A stretch of 64,000 nt of DNA from Histomonas meleagridis (Eukaryota; Parabasalia; Tritrichomonadida; Dientamoebidae). Where the stretch lies: positions 167,283 to 231,282 of the forward strand of contig WSYJ01000166.1 in NCBI GenBank assembly GCA_020186115.1, in the 5' to 3' direction. Shown piece by piece: positions 1 through 10,517 of this stretch. The notes beneath the pieces are model-generated. The model was not told where the DNA came from, did no database searches, and was given only the letters and a program-made list of their open reading frames with translations. The position numbers and the translations under genes are program-made. The first letter of the stretch is position 1. The number at the start of each line of letters is the position of its first letter.

Positions 1-1966
1 TATTTCCTTTAAACTCAGTAAATAAAAATGTCAAAGTACGAATTGCGTTATTAATAATTTGTGGGTTTCCAGACTTAATCATTTCGAACAATATTATCAT
101 TAATTGCTCGATATAAGGCATACTCTTTTCTTTGGTTGCGATAATTAATGAAGATATAGTTGAAAGACATTCTTCATATAAAACAGATTTACCACTTTTA
201 ATTATGTTTATAATAATCTCTAATATATTAACACCTTGTTGAAACTCATAAACATGTAAATCATTATAACGATTTGCTATAGCTGCGATCACATCCAAAA
301 TCGAATTATGAATTTCATAAGAAATCGAATTGTTATTTAACAATGGAATAATTATATTAATTAAATGATCAAATATTCCTAATGATTGAGTTGGTGTATA
401 AGATAATAAAAACGCTAATGATGTAAAACTTGAAGAAGCTATACATGTATTAAATGCATCATTTCTTTGTAATAAATCAAATAAACATTTCGTTAATGGT
501 TGGAACAATGTTAATACAAATGAATCAATGTAATTACTTTGTACCATTGTATTAATTATATCACAAAACGTTGATATTATTAATGGGTTTCTATTTTTAA
601 TCACTTCGAATAAATTAATTACATTCATAAATTCTTCTGGTTTTCCAATTAATAAATGTAAATGTTTTATACATTGTTGTATTAATATTAACCCTAATGT
701 ACATATAATATCATTTTGATTTATCGCGTATTGAAAGATTTGTGGTATTAATGATTCAACAAATTCATATAATTCATTTCCATAATTTTCATGTATAATT
801 GACTTTAATGATATCAAAAAAGTCGAATGATCTTTCCAATTCTGTGATTTTATAATTTTTTCCATTAATTGACGTGTTTGCTCAAGTATTATATCTGGTG
901 ATGCATAAGAAAATGATGTATAACATCTTGATGCCATTGTATATAATTCATTTTCATCAAATGTCGGTATTTCTTCCGGAATTGTATTCATTATTTGATA
1001 TAAAATTGGTGTTAATGTTTGCGATGCAATTTCTATTATTCCGCGGAATTCATTTCCATTGTTTCGATGTATGGAATGTTCAAAATATGCTGCTTCGCCC
1101 CAAAATAAAATTGCTTGCATTTGTTGATTAATGTTTCCATGTAAAAGTATTGAGCGAGTGATCGAAAATATATATTCAATATATTCATCAATAAATGTAG
1201 TGTAAATATTTCGAAAGATTATTGAAAGAGAATTAATAAGAGATGTAAATATTGTTTGATTCTCTGTTAAAATACGGATTTCTATAAGATGAAGTATCAA
1301 TGAAACTTGTTCTTTCGTACTTGTTAATTCAGGTAATGTGTAAATTAATGTGGAAAAACATTTGGACACTTCTTCAGCTAAGGATATGTTGACCATATTG
1401 TTGGAAAATATTTGGCAAATATGTCCAAATAAATCAAATAGAATTTGAGTGATTTCATTTGTTGGAAATCCGCTAATAAGAACTTGTGAAATGGTATTAA
1501 ATGCTCCACAATGGGCTTCAATCGTATACTTGTCTGAAATGGCAAGCTCTAAAAGTGAAGGAAATATGGATATCCAATTTGGCCCTTCGATTTGTAACAA
1601 AAGATCAATACAATGTGCAGATTGTTGGCGAATGGATTGATCTTGGAACATAATACCACGAAAAACACCAGACTTCAATTTTTCACGCTCTTCATTATAA
1701 AGTGGATCAAAAAGAGAATTCCGAATGATTTCTATAGGTACACTTATTGACGGTGTAAGAACCCTCCCTATAAAAGTAACTGCTGCACGAATTATGTTAT
1801 TACTAACATCATCTGATAAAAGCAATGTTGATGCCATCGATAAAAAATGTCTGGGATTTGATATTAAAAGTTCTGAAATCATTTTTTCGGATGGGATACG
1901 TATGTTAGGATCTGGGTTTGATATGTTAGCTAAAAAGATTTTGAGTTTCTCTAAATCACTACTCAT
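1..1966 (-). CDS. Importin beta-1-like karyopherin, 3' end cut by window edge
   Basis: A frame of 655 codons is open from ATG at 1966 to the left edge without a stop. The N-terminus (LEKLKIFLANISNPDPNIR, later NPRHFLSMASTLLL) has the layout of the importin-beta N-terminal domain: a helix, an NPD turn, then a second helix with NPxxFL. The rest is helical HEAT-like repeats, and a segment with MQAILFWGEAA followed by TLTPILYQIM matches the importin-beta pattern QxxxFW...LxPxLxQxM. Karyopherin beta carries cargo, often through importin alpha, across the nuclear pore under Ran control. Importin alpha is encoded 3 kb away. An AACCGG motif lies 23 nt before the ATG. Another karyopherin-beta class (transportin) is possible. 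Confidence 0.8.
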   Translation of the reverse strand, partial: MSSDLEKLKIFLANISNPDPNIRIPSEKMISELLISNPRHFLSMASTLLLSDDVSNNIIRAAVTFIGRVLTPSISVPIEIIRNSLFDPLYNEEREKLKSGVFRGIMFQDQSIRQQSAHCIDLLLQIEGPNWISIFPSLLELAISDKYTIEAHCGAFNTISQVLISGFPTNEITQILFDLFGHICQIFSNNMVNISLAEEVSKCFSTLIYTLPELTSTKEQVSLILHLIEIRILTENQTIFTSLINSLSIIFRNIYTTFIDEYIEYIFSITRSILLHGNINQQMQAILFWGEAAYFEHSIHRNNGNEFRGIIEIASQTLTPILYQIMNTIPEEIPTFDENELYTMASRCYTSFSYASPDIILEQTRQLMEKIIKSQNWKDHSTFLISLKSIIHENYGNELYEFVESLIPQIFQYAINQNDIICTLGLILIQQCIKHLHLLIGKPEEFMNVINLFEVIKNRNPLIISTFCDIINTMVQSNYIDSFVLTLFQPLTKCLFDLLQRNDAFNTCIASSSFTSLAFLLSYTPTQSLGIFDHLINIIIPLLNNNSISYEIHNSILDVIAAIANRYNDLHVYEFQQGVNILEIIINIIKSGKSVLYEECLSTISSLIIATKEKSMPYIEQLMIILFEMIKSGNPQIINNAIRTLTFLFTEFKGN

Positions 1967-2641
1967 GTGATACAAAACCTTTGCCGGTTAAATGTGACAT
2001 TTTACAAAAAGTGTATTTTATAAAAGATCTTTATCAATATTAAAAATATTTATTTAAATCAAATTTAGATTACTAAACAATTTTTTTATATTATTACAAA
2101 ACTATGATAATTAAATTGATTATGAAAAAAGTTATTCGTTTTCCATATTTCACTTCTTCAAGATCAAGTTCCTAAAAGTATGCATTATATTTCAAAGCGA
2201 TTTTTTTAAAGCTATTAAGATAGCTAATCACTTACATTAAGTTTTATCAAGTAATGAGGAAATTATATGCAAAAATTATTTTTATGTTTAATATTAATAT
2301 TAATTGTTATACATAGACTTAAAAAAATCAAAGAATTTATTTTATTCATTATAGATAAGTTTATATGTGTTAATATTTATAATAATAAAAACAATTAAAT
2401 GATGGAAAAAGTTCCTGAATTTTCACAAAATTTACGATTGCATCCTTAAATTGATTACTTATGACATTTATCTTAATCAACAATAACAATCTAAATTGAA
2501 TTTTAAAAGATTTTGTTTTTTGCAAAGGATTGTTCATTTTTTTTATTCATATGTTGAAGTTTGTCTTTTTTTTTTATCATTATCATACCTACAAAACATG
2601 TTTGTTCTATTGTAATAAAAATAGCAAATATTGGAAAAGTT
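1967..2641. other. Intergenic, divergent promoter region
   Basis: AT-rich DNA between two divergent genes. A CCGGTT motif at 1984-1989 sits next to the importin-beta start. T-rich tracts occur at 2535-2580 just ahead of the LRR gene. No open frame or RNA gene was seen. Confidence 0.6.
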
Positions 2642-3874
2642 ATGAGTTTACAATTGCAAAACAAAGATATTGAAGAGTTAGTTTTTGCCACAAATGTTAA
2701 AATTATAGGAAGATATGCTTTTATAGGATGGGAATTCTTAAAAAAAGTTTATTTTCGAAATTATACCGAACTAATTGAAGAGGGTTCTTTTAAAAATTGT
2801 ATTAATTTGGAATTTGTTGAATTTGGAGCGAGTATTAATAGAATTGAAAATATGGCATTCGAAAATTGCTTTGCTTTAAAAGAAATAATACTTCCTGATT
2901 CATTAAATTATATAGGAAGTTATTCATTTAAAGCGTGTTCAAGTGCCCAATCACTTTATTTAGGAAATAATTTAAATAAAATATCTATTGGTGCCTTTGG
3001 ATATTGTTATTCAATTCTAGCTATTGTTGTTCCAAGGTCAGTAGAAATATTTATGGATTCTGTTTTCGTAAGATGTGTAAATCTTAAATATATTAGTTTT
3101 GAAGAAGGATGTCAAATTCGTGAATTTCATCCTTATACATTTAGTGAATGTATGTCTCTAGAAGAGTTTATATTTCCTAGATATGTGGTAGAAATTGGAC
3201 ATTCATGCTTTGAATTTTGTTATAAATTAGAAAGAATTGTATTCAATAATTTATTAGAAATAATAACCCCAGAAGCATTTTATAACTGCACATCATTATT
3301 AAATTTCGAAATTCCTGAAGATAATCACTATTTTTCTACCTTTAATAATGATGGGATTCTATATGATAAAGGTATCATATCATTAAAGCATTTCCCAAAA
3401 GGAAAAATGATTGAAACTTATATTATTCCAGACACCATAAGATATATTTGTAGTTATGCACTTTCATATTGTATAAATATAAAATTAATACTCTTTAACA
3501 ATAATTTATTAGAAATTAGAACACATTCTTTTGAAGGATGTATAGGCTTAACAATAGTCTACTTGCCAAATTCTTTAAAGTTAATTGCTGTTAGAGCTTT
3601 CAAAAATTGCATAAATTTAAACAAAATATTTCTTGGAAAAAATATAAAAGCTATTGAAAAATTTGCATTTGATTTTTGTCATCGACTTTCATGTGTTTAT
3701 TATTTTGGAACTAAAAAAATAGTATTAAGTCCTTATTCTTTTATAAATAGTGGAGTTAATGTGATCATAACAACTACTAAATTTAGATATTTAACTATGG
3801 GCAATCTTCCAGTTTTTAAGGCCAATGAACCCATTGGTGAATGTCCTCCAATTTCATTATATACAAATGACTAA
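2642..3874 (+). CDS. BspA-like leucine-rich repeat protein (LRR_5 type)
   Basis: A 410-residue protein starting at the first in-frame ATG (MSLQLQNKDIEEL). The open frame reaches 27 codons further upstream but has no ATG there. Almost the whole length is about 14 repeats of roughly 23 residues with the pattern I-x-x-x-A/S-F-x-x-C-x-x-L-x-x-I-x-L/F-P, typical of the Treponema/Bacteroides BspA-like family that is greatly expanded in trichomonads. Some members of the family are surface proteins proposed to act in adhesion. Here no signal peptide or transmembrane segment is visible, so a cytosolic or unconventional location is equally possible. It is convergent with the next gene, 148 bp away. Confidence 0.88.
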   Translation: MSLQLQNKDIEELVFATNVKIIGRYAFIGWEFLKKVYFRNYTELIEEGSFKNCINLEFVEFGASINRIENMAFENCFALKEIILPDSLNYIGSYSFKACSSAQSLYLGNNLNKISIGAFGYCYSILAIVVPRSVEIFMDSVFVRCVNLKYISFEEGCQIREFHPYTFSECMSLEEFIFPRYVVEIGHSCFEFCYKLERIVFNNLLEIITPEAFYNCTSLLNFEIPEDNHYFSTFNNDGILYDKGIISLKHFPKGKMIETYIIPDTIRYICSYALSYCINIKLILFNNNLLEIRTHSFEGCIGLTIVYLPNSLKLIAVRAFKNCINLNKIFLGKNIKAIEKFAFDFCHRLSCVYYFGTKKIVLSPYSFINSGVNVIITTTKFRYLTMGNLPVFKANEPIGECPPISLYTND

Positions 3875-4022
3875 CGCCAACTCCCCCATAATTATATCTT
3901 TTTTTTCTAATGCTCACTGAGTAAAAATTCATTTTCCAAAGACTTTATTTAAATGATCAATTTAAAGGATTATAATAAAAAATTACACATTTTTAATAAA
4001 GACAAATTTGAACAAAATGATT

Positions 4023-4661
4023 TTATTCCGGATTCAAATCAATGAGATTATCTTCATCTTCGAGATGATCATCATTTTTCTGAGGTGGAGGAGTTTGTTG
4101 TTGTGGCTCTTGCTGCTGATTTTGTTGGTGATGACGCGCATATGCTTGTGGATAGCTTGGCGGTTGTGGAGATTGATTCTGAGGAGGACGAACATAATCA
4201 CTAAGACCTTCAGGTACATCCCAAGATGGAGTCACAAGAAGCGGACCCATTGGCGCAGCGAATGGAATTGCTCCAGTGTCGCTTATGTGGACATCAAGAT
4301 ATACCATTGGTATTCCTTTTTGAGGTGTCTTTGTAAGCATCGGAAATGCAAATCGTACCATACAGTTTACCGAAAACCAAGTCAAAGGAATAGTTACTCT
4401 TGAGCATTCTTTCAATAAATAATTTTGTTCAACATCTGAAATTGTAACACAAATAAATGAATCACGAGGATCTGCAAAACGAAAACTCCACGAAGTGGTT
4501 GTAACTAAAATCTCTGTTCCAGAAACATCTGTTGTAGCTCCATCAGCAATTGGGAGTAATTGTACTGTCACCTTTTTTGGACCTTTTGATTCATTACCTC
4601 CAGGGAAAGTAATTTGACCAATTCTGATGTGTACAAATCGCGGAGAGTTTAAGTTCATCAT
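4023..4661 (-). CDS. Unknown protein, beta-rich N-half and Pro/Gln-rich tail with a clathrin-box-like end
   Basis: A 212-residue protein starting ATG-ATG. Residues 1-140 alternate short hydrophobic strands (FVHIRIGQITFPG, VTVQLLPIADG, SWSFRF, RVTIPLTWF) and could be a C2-like beta sandwich, but I see no calcium-binding aspartate pattern. Residues 150-200 are rich in Pro and Gln and the C-terminus is acidic, DEDNLIDLNPE. LIDLN resembles the clathrin-box consensus L-hydrophobic-x-hydrophobic-acidic except for its last residue, so an endocytic adaptor role can be suggested but not shown. An AACGGTT motif lies 27-33 nt upstream of the ATG. No family assigned with confidence. Confidence 0.72.
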   Translation of the reverse strand: MMNLNSPRFVHIRIGQITFPGGNESKGPKKVTVQLLPIADGATTDVSGTEILVTTTSWSFRFADPRDSFICVTISDVEQNYLLKECSRVTIPLTWFSVNCMVRFAFPMLTKTPQKGIPMVYLDVHISDTGAIPFAAPMGPLLVTPSWDVPEGLSDYVRPPQNQSPQPPSYPQAYARHHQQNQQQEPQQQTPPPQKNDDHLEDEDNLIDLNPE

Positions 4662-5062
4662 TTTTCAAAAATACAAAATCCAATCCCAACGGTTTTAACT
4701 TCAATTCAAAATTGAACACGATTCAATATTTATGTAAAATATGATCGGTCACCGAAAATTCCGTTAATTTGATTCAACAAATTCGTAATCATTAAACGCG
4801 TCCATTTTAGTTCTCATTAGAATCAGTTAAAAAATGCTCTTTGGGATGAAATATATTGAGAATAAATTTAACAATAATAATACAAGAAAAATGATATTCT
4901 TTGAGAAATTTCAGATGTTTGTTAGTAACGATACCAATTTTTGAAAACCGAAATTGAATAACTTATTCACAAAGTGTCAGCGAAATCGAATTTGTGATCG
5001 TTTTCAACAGAAACATCATTCAAAAATTCGGAATTTCTATTAACAAAATTTATATTTTATTT
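4662..5062. other. Intergenic, 401 bp
   Basis: This is the upstream region of the 4023-4661 gene and the 3' flank of importin alpha. It holds the AACGGTT motif at 4688-4694 and otherwise only AT-rich DNA without an open frame. Confidence 0.55.
4688..4694 (-). promoter_or_regulatory. AACGGTT/AACCGTT upstream motif
   Basis: The seven-base motif AACGGTT lies 27-33 nt before the ATG at 4661. It matches the Myb-type core YAACNG and recurs before many genes here. Its function is inferred. Confidence 0.4.
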
Positions 5063-6646
5063 TTATTTACTTAACATTGAACAATAATTATTTAATTGTG
5101 ATATAATATAATTTGCCCTTTCCATTACGTTCTCGTTGCTCACCTCTATTAAGTCATCCAGCCTTTTGTTCAGTTCCTCATCGATGAACAATTGCATCAT
5201 TTCGTACTTTTGCGACATGAATATTACTCTAATGAAGTCGATTATCGCGTCCAAACATCTCATTGTCACATTGAAGCATCCGCAGTCAAGTAGCTCGACC
5301 AAAAGTCCGACAAGTTCCGGTGTTATAAGAGAAAATGTTATTGCGTCAGATGAGAACACAATTAAAGTTGCCAACAAAAATGTTATTTCCTTCTTGATAT
5401 CAAATGTGCATTCGTTTGATAATGCGATTAATTGTTGTATGAAAGTTGGGTTAAACATTGGTATGATCGCATCTGGGACTGATTCTAATAAGTTAGAGAT
5501 GATCCAGAGTGTGTCTGAGACATATGTAGTGTGAAATAAGTTTATAAGTTTCGGTAAAAGTCCAAATGATAACATTTGCTTAATTTGTTGCGGCTGTGAG
5601 ACGCTCATGTTGCCCGCAAGCTTTAACGCGGGGCCTTGGACTTCGGGGTCATCAAGAAGTGATATGATGTGCTCAACTATGCCATGTTCAAAAAATGAGA
5701 ATATCAATGATGGAACTTTGTTGGTGATTTCGACAAGACATTGGATAACTTGGATCACAGCAGATTTGGTTGGAAGGCCTAAAAGTTCAATGATGGAATC
5801 AATACATGATTTGAGAATTGTAGAATCGGCTTCTCCGTCAAATGAAAAGATTATCCGTAAACACTCGCATGCAGCTGTGGTGATGGGAATACTAATTTGA
5901 CTTTTGGCAATTTCGATTAATTGTGAATGAAGACCGATGCATAAAATGGCATCTTGGGCATAATGTGATGATGCACTGATGGAGCGAATGAGGTTTAAAG
6001 ATGATTCAATGATGCTGATGTTGCGTGAATCCAAAAAATCTAATAAATAAAAACAGATTCCATCATTAACAATTTCTTCTTGAAGACCCCCACAAAGAGG
6101 AAATACACAGGATAATGCATTGATGAGTAAAGAAAGGATATCTTGTGAAATAAAATCGAGCGTTAAAGAATTTGTTAATACATGAATAAATTCTTCGCTT
6201 TTAAGAATGTGCCGAAGTGGACATGGCTTCTGTGTTGAAAAATGGATAAGTGATTTGGCAAAATTTTCAATTCCTTTTGTATCAGTTGAACTTAAAATTT
6301 CGATTGCTGCTGGTATATCGACACGTGTCTTTTCAAAATCTTCCAATTCTTTAGCGAGGTTACCAAATGAAGAACTGTGACTCATTATATGGACTTGATT
6401 TGGAAAAAAAATTTTGCGTAATTTCATTGTTCTTTCTGATCTTTCCTTTGACAGCTTTTCATTGTAATTGTTTAGGTCAGCGCCACTATTTCTTAAAGAT
6501 GAAAATGAATCCAAATTGCTTGAGCAATCAACACTAAAAGGTGCAAACCTCGGGCTGGCTTTGCTGCTCAATTGGAAAAATGGTCGTTTTTCAAAAAAAA
6601 GATATTTGTGAGAATAACCATCCTTCCACACAATATTTGAATACAT
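5063..6646 (-). CDS. Importin alpha (karyopherin alpha) with armadillo repeats
   Basis: A 527-residue protein starting at ATG 6646. A basic stretch at about residues 62-82 (EKLSKERSERTMKLRKIFF) fits an importin-beta-binding segment, although the lead of about 60 residues before it is longer than usual and a later start cannot be excluded. Residues of about 110-520 are helical armadillo repeats with motifs such as QEEIVNDGICFYLLDFL, HIISLLDDPEVQGPALKLAGNMS and LLESVPDAIIPMF. Importin alpha binds nuclear localisation signals and is carried through the pore by importin beta; a candidate importin beta starts 3.1 kb to the left. The invariant Trp/Asn ladder of classical importin alpha is only partly kept (LAGN, DTLWIISN). 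An AAACCGA motif lies a few bases upstream of the ATG. Confidence 0.82.
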   Translation of the reverse strand: MYSNIVWKDGYSHKYLFFEKRPFFQLSSKASPRFAPFSVDCSSNLDSFSSLRNSGADLNNYNEKLSKERSERTMKLRKIFFPNQVHIMSHSSSFGNLAKELEDFEKTRVDIPAAIEILSSTDTKGIENFAKSLIHFSTQKPCPLRHILKSEEFIHVLTNSLTLDFISQDILSLLINALSCVFPLCGGLQEEIVNDGICFYLLDFLDSRNISIIESSLNLIRSISASSHYAQDAILCIGLHSQLIEIAKSQISIPITTAACECLRIIFSFDGEADSTILKSCIDSIIELLGLPTKSAVIQVIQCLVEITNKVPSLIFSFFEHGIVEHIISLLDDPEVQGPALKLAGNMSVSQPQQIKQMLSFGLLPKLINLFHTTYVSDTLWIISNLLESVPDAIIPMFNPTFIQQLIALSNECTFDIKKEITFLLATLIVFSSDAITFSLITPELVGLLVELLDCGCFNVTMRCLDAIIDFIRVIFMSQKYEMMQLFIDEELNKRLDDLIEVSNENVMERANYIISQLNNYCSMLSK

Positions 6647-6883
6647 GAAATCGGTTTATCTATCAAAAAGACGCAGGACTCTTCACGATGAAAAATCTTA
6701 TCTCGATAAAATCACGTTGATTTCTATCTTTCATCTGATAAAAATACCAAACTTAAGCATGTTTTTGCTACATAAGAAAAAATTTAAATGATTGTATAAA
6801 CAGAGACGCTCGGGAAACGCAGAAATGTCACTTTTTTGGAAAAAACGTTAGAAAGCGATGGCTTCTCCTTTTTCGTTTTAAGA
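6647..6883. promoter_or_regulatory. Divergent promoter between importin alpha and hydF
   Basis: A 237-bp region between two genes reading outward. AAACCGA (minus strand, 6651-6657) lies beside the importin alpha ATG. On the other side TCACTTTTTT at 6828 looks like a trichomonad initiator (TCA followed by pyrimidines/T), 56 nt before the hydF ATG. That spacing is longer than the usual short 5' leaders, so the assignment is weak. Confidence 0.4.
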
Positions 6884-8170
6884 ATGCTGAGGTATTTCGC
6901 AAAAGCTGCAAATGTTCCTCGCACACATATCTCAATTGTAGGATTTATGAATGCAGGTAAATCATCATTAATGAATGCTATTACACAACAACCTACATCA
7001 ATCGTTGATAATACACCAGGAACTACAGCAGATACTAAAATTGCATTAATGGAAATTCATAAAATAGGACCTTGCAAGCTTCTTGATACAGCAGGTGTTG
7101 ATGAGACTGGTGCTCTTGGTAAGAAGAAACTTCAAAAAACATTAAGTGCAGTCAAAGAAAGTGATGTAGTGCTTTTTACAATCGACCCAGATAGCTTTTC
7201 TGTTGAACCATTAAAGCCTGTTCTTGAATTATCACAACGTCGTGGGAAAACATCAGCTTTAATTTTCAATCAAATCAATAAAGATAACAAAGAATTTGAC
7301 AAAAAGAAAGCAAAGATAGAACAAGAAATTTATGCGGTTACAAAAACTAAGCTACCATCTCTAGTTATCAATGCACAAGATTCTAAACAAACAAATTCCA
7401 AAGTTATTCCATTCATTGCTAATCTTAAGAAACAAGCTCCTGTTATTCCTCTTGTTCCATCCAAGTTCATTGGTAAAGATAAAATAATTATGATGAATGT
7501 TCCTCTTGACATTGAGTCACCAACAGGCCGGCTCTTGCGCCCTCAAACTATGCTTCTAGAGTATTCATTACGTCATACATCGTCCGTATTAGTGTACAAT
7601 ATGGATCTAAAAACTGCTCGAAGCGACAAATCAAATTCAGAGAATAACCGTTTTAACGATCAAATCAAAAAAGTGACACCTTCTTTATTAGTTACAGATT
7701 CACAAGCAATAGATATCATTCATAAATGGACTCCATTAAATATCCCAATCACAACTTTTTCGGTAATGATGGCTAATATTCAAAGTGGTGGAAAACTTAA
7801 AACATTCATTAAAGGAATTGAAGCATTGGGTAAATTAAAACCTGGAGATAAAGTACTAATATGTGAAGCATGTAATCATGATAGAATTGGAGATGATATT
7901 GGTACAGTGCAATTACCAACAAAATTAAAGAAAAAGTTTCCATTTATAAAAATTGATTGGGCATTTGGAAGAAGTTACGAAAATAAGAAACTTAGCGACT
8001 ATGCAGTGGCATTACATTGTGGTGGTTGTATGATTAGTACACAACAAATGATTTCAAGAATACAAGACCTACAAGAAACTGGCGTTCCTGTAGCAAATTA
8101 TGGATTGGCGTTATCATGGCTAGCAAGCCCTGTCGCAATGGAAAGGGTGTTAAAACCATGGAATGAATAA
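6884..8170 (+). CDS. hydF: [FeFe]-hydrogenase maturase HydF, hydrogenosomal
   Basis: A 428-residue protein. HydF is the scaffold GTPase on which the 2Fe subcluster made with HydE and HydG is assembled before transfer to [FeFe]-hydrogenase. Visible motifs: P-loop GFMNAGKSS (residues 20-28), NTPGTT (G2), DTAGVDETG (G3), and FNQIN at the G4 position. Near the C-terminus are CNH and, about 46 residues later, HCGGC, the cluster-ligating Cys/His pattern of HydF. The chosen start gives MLRYFAKAANVPR, a short ML-starting, Arg/Lys-containing leader typical of trichomonad hydrogenosomal presequences. Sixteen more codons are open upstream but contain no ATG. HydE and HydG are not in this window. Confidence 0.95.
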   Translation: MLRYFAKAANVPRTHISIVGFMNAGKSSLMNAITQQPTSIVDNTPGTTADTKIALMEIHKIGPCKLLDTAGVDETGALGKKKLQKTLSAVKESDVVLFTIDPDSFSVEPLKPVLELSQRRGKTSALIFNQINKDNKEFDKKKAKIEQEIYAVTKTKLPSLVINAQDSKQTNSKVIPFIANLKKQAPVIPLVPSKFIGKDKIIMMNVPLDIESPTGRLLRPQTMLLEYSLRHTSSVLVYNMDLKTARSDKSNSENNRFNDQIKKVTPSLLVTDSQAIDIIHKWTPLNIPITTFSVMMANIQSGGKLKTFIKGIEALGKLKPGDKVLICEACNHDRIGDDIGTVQLPTKLKKKFPFIKIDWAFGRSYENKKLSDYAVALHCGGCMISTQQMISRIQDLQETGVPVANYGLALSWLASPVAMERVLKPWNE

Positions 8171-10517
8171 AGATACATTTGGACGAGCAGAAACTTCCTT
8201 CAGGGTGCCCCGTTTCGTTTAAACGGGCGCAATAATGGAATAACGTTTTTCGGTGAGACAATGTGAATTTTAATTTCTGATAAAAACAGACGGTTGACAC
8301 TCTAGCCGTAATTTCTTCTCAAAAATTATCATTCAATTTCATCTATCGGAGCGGCTCCCAGTTTTTCCTAGAAAATTTCCGTTATTTTTTCTGATGTTTA
8401 TTCTTTACATGTATCGTAATTCAATATTGAAAACTTTATTGTTAGAAAAAGTTTCATCTTGGAATTAAATGATTTACTTACGCACTTTTTCCTTGTTATC
8501 CTTCGCGCTTGCCATTTTTTACTATATCATGTCAACCAGCATGCTTCCATAAATAAAATGATTTGATTCATTTTTTTATCAATTTTTTTTTTCTTTTTTT
8601 CTATTCTCTTAATTTTTTTTTTATTACAATATTTTGATGTTATTTATTTCATTTTATCTCTTATATCCATTCCCCTCTATTGTAAAAAATATTTAAAATG
8701 AAGTAATTAAAAAATATTGGAGAAATTTTAAAAAAAAATTACAATTGCAAATTACAAGATAACATCATAATATTATCAGATTATTTTTTAAATTTAAAAT
8801 ATGTATACTAATATTATTTATTTGATGTATAAGAATTGTATTTAAATATAGATAATAATAAGAAACATATATTTGAAATCAGATTTCTCATGTTCCAACT
8901 TTTTAGGTCTTTTCTATGTTTTTTGATCGTATTTTCTTGTTATAGATATTTTTATCTCCAAATCAAATAATAATTTACAAAAATAATATGATAGCATCAA
9001 TTGGAATTATTATGTCGTTTATTATATTTTGAAATCAATTTTCATGATTTTTTAAGTTATAAAATGAACAGAACTCAATATTAATTGAATATATATCAAA
9101 ATTAATAGAAAATTTAAATATATTATATATTTATCAATAATGTGATATAGAGATTTATCAGCCTTTTAATTTGAAGTGAAATTGATTATCTATCATAAAA
9201 AAATTTAAATTAAAATAATTTAGTATTTAACAAAGAGCATTCATAATTATAAATATTTTTTGATTCACAGATTAAAATTATCAATGTGTATCGATTTATT
9301 AACAAAACAATATTTTTCCAGTGGCGACCGTTTGGAGTACAACCTTAAATTACTTTTTGAACAATAATAAGTTGATATTACAGGTTAAGATCGATGTTTA
9401 TTATAAAATGGGTTTAACTATTTTAAAGAAAAAGTGATTGAATATCAAAAATAAAGCAAAAATATTTTTTAAAATTGCTAAATATTCATGAATTAAATAG
9501 CTATTTAATTATATATTGTAATATTATATTCAGAATTTAAAGAGAGAAAAAAATTCGAAAAATTGATTATTCATAAATTCAAGCCTTTTCTTCCTGCTCA
9601 TAGGATATTGACCTAAATTATTAGTCAGATATTAACTTCAATCATTTCTATTATTTTGTTTTCATTATTTTTGATTTTGTGCGTAATCTGTATTTGATAT
9701 ATTAATGATTTTTCAATTAAAAATATTATCTTATTAAAGATTGTTTTCTCAAAGTTAATGAAAAAAGACATGTAAATAATATCATTAATTAATATTAAAA
9801 TCAAATCAATTTATTTTCTTTATCCAATAATAATTTTAGAAAAAATATTAGTTTGATGGAGGAAACTCTTTTTGAGCTTTGCTCAAAAAGTGGCATTACT
9901 TGTAAATTTTAAAAATAGAAATAAAATTTTTAATGCTTAATATTTCATCAAAATTAGGAATTATATGAAATTAATAGTCATTTATGTCTTTTCTTACATA
10001 ATTTATTACAGTTTGGTATGAAAATTATAAATTATTGACTTTTAATTTTTGGATTTTTTGGAATTTTAAAAAAATTATTTTTTCGACGGTTGTCATTACA
10101 TCACAATAAAAAAGTGGGAAATTGTGGCAATAACCGCCAAAAAAGGGGAACAAAAGAGGAACAGTTGGCACACTCCCCCCATTATACATAACTTTCCAAA
10201 TGATATTATACAAATTTGTATAATATGTTATATTTTTAATTGTAATTCATTCTTTAATTATTTTTTAAAAAAAGTGTTACAATGGAATTTTTTGATATAA
10301 AAATAAGTTCTTGAAATTACTAATTTTAATATAATTCTTTATTTTTAACACTTTTTTTAGTCTTATCATTTCATCTTAAAAAAAAAATAAGCTACACTAT
10401 TTCGCTTTAATCCTAAAAAATCGACTTCTCAGTATAATTATTGGTTCTTAGCTCAATAGTTGCAGGAAAAATATAGATTTTTCATATAAAAATATTTTTA
10501 ATACATACAGTATAAGC
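8171..10517. other. Gene-poor AT-rich stretch, 2.35 kb
   Basis: No credible gene. It contains a 10-bp stem with 3-nt loop at 9868-9890 (CTTTTTGAGC ... GCTCAAAAAG), a more GC-rich patch at 10085-10170 with CAATAACCGCC, GGGG and CCCCCC runs, and a perfect palindrome at 10203-10226. The patch plus palindrome could be the remnant of a small mobile element; no terminal repeats were found. Confidence 0.5.
10203..10226. repeat. Perfect 24-bp AT palindrome
   Basis: The two 12-base halves, beginning ATATTATACAAA, are exact reverse complements. It borders the GC-richer patch at 10085-10170. Function unknown. Confidence 0.7.

Noticed and set aside
2561-2641. N-terminal extension of the LRR protein
   Set aside because: The 27 extra codons have no ATG and are AT-driven; the start was set at 2642.
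4008-4403. 131-residue plus-strand frame
   Set aside because: Antisense shadow of the well-supported 4023-4661 gene.
10025-10213. 62-residue minus-strand frame
   Set aside because: No ATG at its start, it overlaps the GC-richer island, and it has no family features.
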